A stretch of 64,000 bases of DNA, taken from positions 65,614,001 through 65,678,000 of the forward strand of contig CM044877.1 in the NCBI GenBank assembly GCA_024500155.1, given 5' to 3'. The DNA comes from Chenopodium formosanum. Taxonomy: Eukaryota > Streptophyta > Magnoliopsida > Caryophyllales > Amaranthaceae. Position 1 is the first letter of the stretch; each line of letters starts with the position of its first letter. The notes under the pieces are model-generated. The model saw only the letters and a program-made list of their open reading frames with translations, had not been told where the DNA came from and made no database searches. Shown one piece after another: positions 57,218-64,000 of this stretch. The translations under genes and the position numbers were made by a program.

Positions 57218-58506
57218 TCACAATGCAACAACAATGTACTCTGATTCAGTTGTGGATAAAGCTACAGAATTCTGTTTCTTGGACCCCCATGAAATGAGGC
57301 AAGAGCCTAAGAAGTGAGCCATTCCAGAAGTGCTCTTCATGTTCACTATAAAACCATCAAAGTCAACATTTGTGTATCCAACAAGATTTGAAGGACTACC
57401 TTTTGGATACCATAAACACAAATCATCAGTTCCATTGAGATATCTAAGAATTCTCTTAACAGCCTTTAGGTGAGATTCTTTAGGGTTGCTTTGAAATCTT
57501 GCACACAACCCTACTGAAAACACTATATCAGGCCTACTAGCTGTTAAGTACAACAATGAGCCTATCATACCTCTGTATAGCTTACCCTCAACATCTTTTC
57601 CCTTTTCATCAAGGCTCAGTTTTGCTGAAGTGGGAATTGGTGTGTCATATGACTTGCTATCATCTAGGCCATACCTCTTCAGCAACTTTCTGAGGTACTT
57701 CTGTTGATGAATCATGATACCATCAACTCCTTGCTTGATTTTCAGCCCTAGGAAGAGCCCAAGTTCGCCTATCATACTCATTTCAAATTCACTTTTCACT
57801 AGGTCTGCAAATTCATCACACAAAACAGCATTAGTAGCACCAAATAATATATCATCAACATAAACTTGGACCACTAACGATCTGTTCCCCTTTCTTTCAA
57901 GAATAATGTTTTGTCAACTGATCCTCTCTTGTATCCAGTATCAATAAGAAAATTGGATAGTCTCTCATACCATGCCCTTGGGGCTTGTTTGAGACCATAA
58001 AGAGCTTTGTCTAGTTTAAAAACATGATTTGGAAATTCACTACTCTCAAAACCAGGGGGTTGCTCAACATAAACATTTTCTTTCAAATAGCCATCAAGAA
58101 AGGCCGTCTTAACATCCATTTGAAAGAGCTTAAAATTCATGTGAGCAGCAAATGCAATTAAAATTCTAATTACCTCAAGCCTAGCTATTGGTGCAAAGGT
58201 TTCATCATAATCAATTCCTTCCTGTTGATTAAACCCTTATACCACTAGCCTAGCCTTGTTTCTGACTATAATCCCTGAGTCATCCAACTTATTTCTGAAG
58301 ACCCACTTGGTTCCTATTACTGACATCTCTTCTGTTCTGGGTTCTAGATGCCATACACTATTTCTTTCAAACTGATTTAACTCATCTTGCATTGATAGGA
58401 CCCAGTCAGGATCAGTTAAGGCAATCTTATAGTCAGTTGGTTCAACATTTGATAAAAATGAAAAGAAGGCACAAAAGTTTTGTAAAGTAGAAGTCCTAGT
58501 CTGCAC
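57218..58506 (-). pseudogene. Copia reverse transcriptase and RNase H (Sirevirus-type), broken
   Basis: Minus strand: WVLSMQDELNQFERNSVW, then TKWVFRNKLDDSG, a stop after KARLVV (58,237), FQMDVKTAFLDGYLKE, ALYGLKQAPRAWYE, a frameshift near 57,874, then YVDDILFGATN with the catalytic Asp pair intact. RNase H follows with SRPDIVFSVGL and STTESEY. This is the Ty1/copia order and the spacing is normal. It needs at least one frameshift and one stop repaired, so no enzyme can be made. Confidence 0.9.
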
Positions 58507-58594
58507 CCCTTTAGAAATGCCACTAATGATAAGATCAGTGGGATGTGAGGACTTATACTTAAATGTTTTGTTATGAACAACATGTAAGCCATTA

Positions 58595-58939
58595 TTAGTT
58601 AAACTTGTTCCTGTACTGGTTCCCCCCTGTCACATTTACATTTTGACTAGGTGAACCAGTTTGCTTAGTGTTCTCCTCAGCAAGATCTTCAGATGGATGT
58701 GCATTGGAATCACTATTCAAATTACCATCTTCTTCATGTACATTGCCATTATTTGCTGTACCAGACCCATCCTCTGTAGTAGAGTTGTGTGGTGAGTCTG
58801 GTTCAACATCTTCAATTGATTTGGCTCCAGTGAAGTTCATCATTCCAATCTCAAAGTCTTTTGAATCTTCAACCTGCATATGCTTATTAAACATGTTAGT
58901 TTCATCAAACAACACATGGATAATTTCTTCCACATACAA
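58595..58939 (-). pseudogene. Copia integrase-RT linker (Asn/Ser/Glu-rich)
   Basis: Open for 114 residues: begins VEEIIHVLFDETN, a conserved copia block after integrase, then a low-complexity acidic linker. It is separated by frameshifts from both neighbours. Confidence 0.7.
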
Positions 58940-58975
58940 GGTTCTTTAATTAAAAACTTTTTAAGCCTTGCTATG

Positions 58976-59690
58976 TTAAGAGTATCCAATAAAGACATCC
59001 TCATCACTCCTAGGGTCAAACTTATCCAAGTTGTCTTTTCCATTGTTATGAACAAAACATTTGCAACCAAAAATTCTGAGATGTTCAATATTTGGTTTTC
59101 TTCCCCTTAGGAGTTCATAAGGCGTCTTTTTCAGAATAGGTCTTAGCATAACCCTATTGAGGATATAGCTAGCAGTACTCACATCTTTGACCTAGAAGTT
59201 TCTAGGCAAACCACTTTCTTGAAGCATGGTTTTAGCCATTTCTTCTAAAGTGCGATTTTTCCTTTCAACTACTCCATTTTGTTGTGGAGTTCTAGGAGCT
59301 GAAAAATTGTGAGATACACCATGATCATTGCAGTAGGTAATGAAGCTTGAATTGTCAAACTAAGAACCATGATTAGACCTAATTGTGACTAGTTGATGAT
59401 TAATCTTGTTTTGCACTTGTTTCACTAAAATTTCAAACTCTTCAAAAGTTTCATTCTTATATTTCAAGAATATTGTCCAATTGAAACGAGAGTAATCATC
59501 AACCATCACAAACACATATTGATGACCATTTTGACCTCGTACACGCATGGGACCACACAAATCCATATGTACAAGTTCAAAAGGTCTGGAAGTACTCACA
59601 TGTTTCTTTGGCTTAAAAGAGGACCTGACATGTTTGCATTTTGCACACTCATTACAGTTCTGGTCTGCAACATACTTGATATTGAAGGAA
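58976..59690 (-). pseudogene. Copia integrase, 5'-truncated, catalytic residue lost
   Basis: The frame starts at the end of the zinc domain (CNECAKCKH), then HMDLCGPM (first Asp) and VMVDDYSRF. The second catalytic site reads RSNHGS followed by TAG, where the family has Asp and Glu/Gln. The third region, near 59,230-59,270, has the expected Glu. Further on, TASYILNRV and TPYELLRGRKPN are conserved copia blocks. Everything upstream (gag, protease, start of integrase) is missing at about 59,690, where a plus-strand copia LTR begins. Confidence 0.85.
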
Positions 59691-59693
59691 TTA

Positions 59694-60468
59694 TGTCTTC
59701 GATAAGTGCAATTACTAAATATATCAAGGATCACTATTATGGAGATAATAAGTTCGTTCTTTTGGGTCGTCATTGTCTGTTGCTAGATATGATAAATGAT
59801 CTTTGGTCTAGTCAAATAGTCCAAAGCCCAATATAATGGATCCTATAAGGTCACACACAAGGGTATTGGGTTAAACAAGTAAGAGGCCCATTAATGGGCC
59901 TCATGAGATTATGACATGCCATATAGAGTGTTGGGCTAGAGTAGTTTGATTAGGATTAGGAGTTTGGGCTTGACATGGACTCTTATTTGTAGATATGATC
60001 TGTTAATAAAGTTCATGCCTAAGGTTGAATTGTTATACAATTAACAATCAGTGAATTGTGAAACAAGGCAACCAGTTTTCCCCAAACCCTAAACTTCCTT
60101 TTCTCTCTCCTCTCACACGGCCCTCCCCTCTCTCACTCACCTCCGTACGGCCGGCCATCCTAGGTGGCGCGTGTTGTTTTGTCGTGGTGGTTTGTGGTTA
60201 GTTCGTGTCTCTCTTCTCCGTAGAAGGTTGATTGAAAGGTTCAATCACAACTAACTAGCATTAGTGGAGGTTTAATCTGTGCCCGTGGACCAAGTAGAGG
60301 AATCACGCTTGGGGTTCTTTATCTCCCTTTGTTCTTGCTCGATCACACGTGGAATCACGCTTCAAAGGTATAATTACTTATTCTTTATGTGTTATGCATT
60401 GATCTTGGTGTTTAGATGCTTATGAATATGATTCATGCAATTCCGCTTAGCGCATCTATAGTCCTACA
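59694..60468 (+). repeat. 5' LTR of a plus-strand copia element
   Basis: It starts near TGTCTTCG, where Sirevirus homology stops, and ends CCTACA just before a primer-site-like sequence. The pyrimidine-rich leader CTTTTCTCTCTCCTCTC (about 60,107-60,125) fits an LTR. The 3' LTR is outside the window, so the start is tentative. Confidence 0.6.
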
Positions 60469-60469
60469 G

Positions 60470-60484
60470 TGGTTTCAGTTAGCC
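60470..60484 (+). promoter_or_regulatory. Primer binding site, iMet-like
   Basis: TGGTTTCAGTTAGCC two bases after the LTR; it resembles TGGTATCAGAGC, the tRNA-iMet complement used by most plant copia elements. Confidence 0.55.
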
Positions 60485-60984
60485 CTTTGCATGTACGCAT
60501 ATTGAATTTTAATTCTTTGATTGTCCATTATTTTTTTAATTCAATTAAGAGGGAGAATAATTTAATTATGGGTCAATTATTATTTTAAATGTGATCTAAC
60601 ATATGGAATGATTAAAAGTTGTTTAATTTTCTCAAAATTAGCCCTTGAAAGAACCGAATTTTGCCCCTTTATTGTTTGAATTTTCGAACCCCAAACCCTA
60701 ATTTTTCGAAAATTTCGAAACCCTAACCCTTAAACTTTGATTTTTGTGTTTTGGTTTTGAATAATTTCGATTGTTATGTGGTTCATGAATTTAATTTATT
60801 TGTTTTCATGTATAAATTATGAATTTTGCATGATCAAATTATTTAATTTAAGAGTTAAATTGAATTGGGAATTAATTTCTTGATGAACCCTAATTTTAAG
60901 ATTGAATATAATTTGATTTTAAAATTAATTGGACCGATTTAATTTATTTTACAAAGGGTTGTTTTAATTAAATTAAATTTTTCA
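60485..60984 (+). other. AT-rich leader of the plus-strand copia element
   Basis: No coding sequence. It has repeated AAACCCTAA words at about 60,690-60,735 and many TTAATT stretches. Confidence 0.6.
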
Positions 60985-61250
60985 AAAAAAAAAAAGGGCG
61001 GCAGCCGCGGCTGGGTGGCGTAGCCACGGTGGCTGCCGCCAGTGGTGGTCCAAGAGGGAGGGTGGGGGCGGGCAGCAGGTCTGGGCAGCAGCCCCGATCA
61101 GCAACAGCAACAACAGCAGCGCCGCAACAATTGCGTGCCACTGCTGCTGCTGTGCATCGCTACTGTGCAGCGTACACCGCCACGGTGTACGACCACCGTG
61201 GCTGGCTTCGGCTGGCCACACCACGGTGGCTGGCGCAATTTTCAAAAAAA
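60985..61250. other. GC-rich island with CAG/CAA repeats and hairpins in an AT-rich leader
   Basis: About 240 bp, strongly GC-rich, bounded on both sides by TTCAAAAAAAAAA runs. It contains the palindrome CAGCCACGGTGGCTG and several CCACGGTGG variants, and a (CAG/CAA)n stretch giving Gln-rich frames. Frames are open on both strands, probably by composition. Origin unknown; it may be captured sequence. Confidence 0.6.
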
Positions 61251-62990
61251 AAAAAATTTTATTTTAAAATTCAAATTTAAAAATCAGATTTTTATTTTGA
61301 AAAGATAATTGTCAAAATTAAATTTGTTATTTTGATAAGTTTGAAAGATATTTTATGAGCAAAAGATTTGTATGGATAATAATTGATTAAATAATGAGAT
61401 TATCCCATAAATATTTTAGGATATAATTGATTTAAAATTTTTTGATTGGCTAATAATTAGGATAGAATCTCCTAATTTTGTTAGGATAATCTTTGAGGAT
61501 AAATATGATTTATCTTTTAAGTTTAAAATATGATTTGATTCTATCTCATATCTAATTTAAAGTATATGATATTTTATTGATGGTCATGAATAATATATGA
61601 TATTATCTAATTATAGTTTTAAATATGAGATATTTAGGAGCCATGTTTCCTTAATTATGAACATTCGACGTTGTGGTTTAGGAAAGCATGATGAGTGATT
61701 TATTATATGGCACTTTATAATATATGATGTTATTTATTGCTATATAATGACTAGTATGGCCCAGTAGATTGCTAAATGCGATCTGCGCATCGTGATGTAT
61801 TTTTGTAATCTAAGTACGGTCTACGTACCGATAAAGTATTTTTGTAATTTTATTTTATTTAAATAGTAAATAGAATAGAGTAGAATTACAGGTTGCAGTT
61901 AATCCAAGAAGCCCATGAAGTGAAGGCCCTAAGGAGCGAGTGGATGAGATCCATGAAAGTTCCAGTGGGAGCATTTACTTTATTAGTTTTCTTAAGGATT
62001 AGGGGCCATGCTATGTCTTATTTATGCTTTCTGTATATTATGCATGTTAGATTTTATTGATGTTTTGTGATGATGCGCTAGAGTTCACTAAATAATCACA
62101 AACATAATGAATCTAGGTCCTGGTAATATTGAGGTTGCTTTTCCAATTAAAAACCCAATAAACCTTTGATCATTATGATAGGTCATGCCAAAGCTGGGTG
62201 TCATTTTTATCTTGGGAAAGTTGGGGTAAATCAAGTTTTACAATTTTATTTGGTTATACTCAACAAGGTTACCTAAAGCGTTTAGAACCTTGAAGCAAAG
62301 GGTAATAATTAAACATGTGATGGTTAATTATTCAATCAAGAGTTACAAGAGTTGTAATCAGTAAAGAGTTTACTCACCTTGAAAATGTAATGGTTGATGG
62401 TAGGGCCAAAGTCCGGTCAATTATTACACGAATAAAGGATCTTAGAATTACTTAATTCAATTGGGACAAATTAATATTGAATAAAGTGTTAAAGTTACCT
62501 ACGTTTTAATTTTAGGTGCTTTAAAGATAAACATAATTGAATTTTGCATTTATTAAATAAGTAATATTTCGTTCTAATTTTATTTATATATATAATCTCC
62601 TCGATTGAAACTAAAGTTGAGAAACGTTCTCAAAAGGTTAAAAGATAATCCATAAACGTATATTCCAATTTTGCTAAGATGGTACTAAAAGGCAAGTTTT
62701 AGAAACCAATGTCACATGTCTAAGGTTGGTTTTATCCAACTCAAAACGTTTGAGTAAAATGCCAACAACATCTTCATTTTGAAAAGTGTTTCAAGGGATA
62801 TAATGAGATGGGAGGTACAAACCCTCTAAAAGACAATTTTAGAAGTCCAATAAAATCTCTTATATTCAATATGATTGGATATAAGAAAGTGATTGGAAAT
62901 TTCTATGATCAAAAGTTGATCAAATGACATTGTTCTCCATCTACTTCATATGGAGTTAAATAGTTGATTAAACTCTAATATGAATAATGA
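61251..62990 (+). other. Long leader and gag-region remnants of the copia element
   Basis: AT-rich with stops in all frames. GATCTGCGCATCGTGATGTA followed by GTACGGTCTACGTACCG (about 61,780-61,830) are short palindrome-like stretches. I cannot identify a gag. Confidence 0.45.
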
Positions 62991-64000
62991 TTGAATAAGA
63001 CTTAGAAAAATCGAGAAAAGTGCTTAAAGAAGTTAAGCAAAGTATCATTTTGAACCTAAGAGAAATGTTCTAAGTGGCTCAAATGGGAAAGGTTTAGAAT
63101 ATATGAGGATTGCATTAAGAAGTTACAGGCCAAGAAATTCAAGCAAGTTGCTACTTCTAAGACCTAAAACTACTTGTATGCTAAAAGTTGTTATGAACAA
63201 CAAATGTTTCCAATTAAATGGACCAATTCCAATTGATTAGAAACTACCTCAAACAGTTGGAAGGTAAAAGAATGGAAATGTTCCAATTTAAGAAGTATAT
63301 TATAGAAATTAGATTAGCATATTACTACTTCTTGGACATGGGATGTCATGTTTAGTTCTCTCTCATTGAGAATGTGGTTGAACTGAATGAAGAAGTTTGA
63401 CTAAGGGAGAAATAAATCTACAAGTTTAGAAGCAATTGTTGCTACTTCACAAATAGAATCTACTAAGTTTGGGAGCAAAAGTTGCAACTTTACAAGTACA
63501 ACCTATATTTCACCTAACCTAGTTATTGGCTAGAATTAAATAATGTTATTCATTCTTGCCATTATCAAAACACCAATCAAGGTTATTAATGACTAAGCAT
63601 TGAAGATTCAAAACATGGAGTAAATGTTATTCTATGCTTATTTGAATCAAAGTGTGTTTTGAAAAGCTAAATAGGTTTAAAAGTTCTATATGGTAGATAT
63701 AGATAAACCAGTTCTATTGGGTAAGACCTATTGAAAGCAAAAATGGACAAGGAAGAAAAATGTTTTCTAAGCAAAGCAAAGACTTTTTGTTAGAGGATTC
63801 AACTAATTCATAGTATGACTATGACTACGATGAAACCTTTACATTAGTCATGTTGCAAAGATCTATTAAAGATATTTTAGTGATTTCTACCTTATGAGAT
63901 TTGGTAGATGGATTTCAAAACGCTTTCTTGAAATTGTTCATGAAGGAAGATTTGTATATGATACAATCAGAATGATTTTGAAAATCCAATAATCCAAGGG
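62991..64000 (+). pseudogene. Degenerate copia polyprotein (end of gag, protease, start of RT)
   Basis: Traces only, in changing frames. Near 63,110-63,165, KKLQAKKFKQVATSKT resembles the segment after the Gag zinc knuckle. Near 63,330-63,400, TSWTWD and MGCHV recall the protease motif, with the DTG lost. Near 63,810-63,960, YDETFTLV, DGFQNAFLK and KEDLYMIQSE match copia RT. Only about 350 bp lie between protease and RT traces, so most of integrase is deleted. The element runs off the window. Confidence 0.7.

Noticed and set aside
60982..61308. Gln-rich and Ala/Pro-rich proteins in the GC island
   Set aside because: Open on both strands because of base composition; no start context, domain or continuity with neighbouring coding traces.

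Overview
This is a stretch of flowering-plant nuclear DNA, almost certainly eudicot: short-intron split genes, Stowaway, hAT-like and Mutator-like MITEs, and several families of plant LTR retrotransposons. The species cannot be read from the sequence; Caryophyllales is only a guess. No complete ordinary host gene is visible. The window is a nest of transposable elements with islands of broken host-gene fragments.

1 to about 24,090: a minus-strand Ty3/gypsy element of the Tat (Ogre/Retand-like) lineage, with gag (19,755-21,893), protease (19,035-19,754), linker, reverse transcriptase (16,876-18,190), RNase H (5,985-6,889), integrase (5,021-5,965), a tRNA-Arg-type primer binding site (23,551-23,568) and the start of the 5' LTR (23,574 to about 24,090). 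A sibling element (6,895-16,870, duplication GGTAG) has inserted into its pol gene. The sibling has two 2.1-kb LTRs, a shortened gag, no pol, and an array of about 19 hairpin-forming motifs. At the left, on the opposite strand, lie two intron-containing plant-mobile-domain (PMD-type) genes (82-2,360 and 2,982-4,335), the first with a fully open spliced frame.

24,090-36,600: broken pieces of host genes, mostly on the minus strand. They come from an ALDH7-type aldehyde dehydrogenase, an hnRNP-Q-like RRM protein (two pieces) and the histone chaperone HIRA, with a HAP2/GCS1 fragment on the plus strand. One RRM piece is fused directly to HIRA. The region also holds an RTE LINE tail, a run of four MITEs (32,443-33,984) and a tRNA-like sequence.

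36,770-41,100: tandem repeats. These are a 33-bp repeat that is open on the minus strand, a 22-bp minisatellite with a five-unit higher-order period split by a LINE tail, and about seven units of a roughly 295-bp satellite, each with a CCGC-TAC-GCGG hairpin.

41,406-52,354: a minus-strand Ty3/gypsy element with 2.7-kb LTRs, 5-bp duplication CTCCA and a heavily eroded interior. 52,605 to about 59,690: the 3' part of a minus-strand Sirevirus-type Ty1/copia element (3' LTR, env-like ORF, RT/RNase H, integrase). About 59,694 to 64,000: the 5' part of a plus-strand degenerate copia element with a GC-rich island in its leader.

The genes do not form a pathway. The candidates for something less usual are the hairpin array in the pol-less Tat element, the spliceable antisense PMD genes, the RRM-HIRA chimera, and the higher-order and hairpin satellites.
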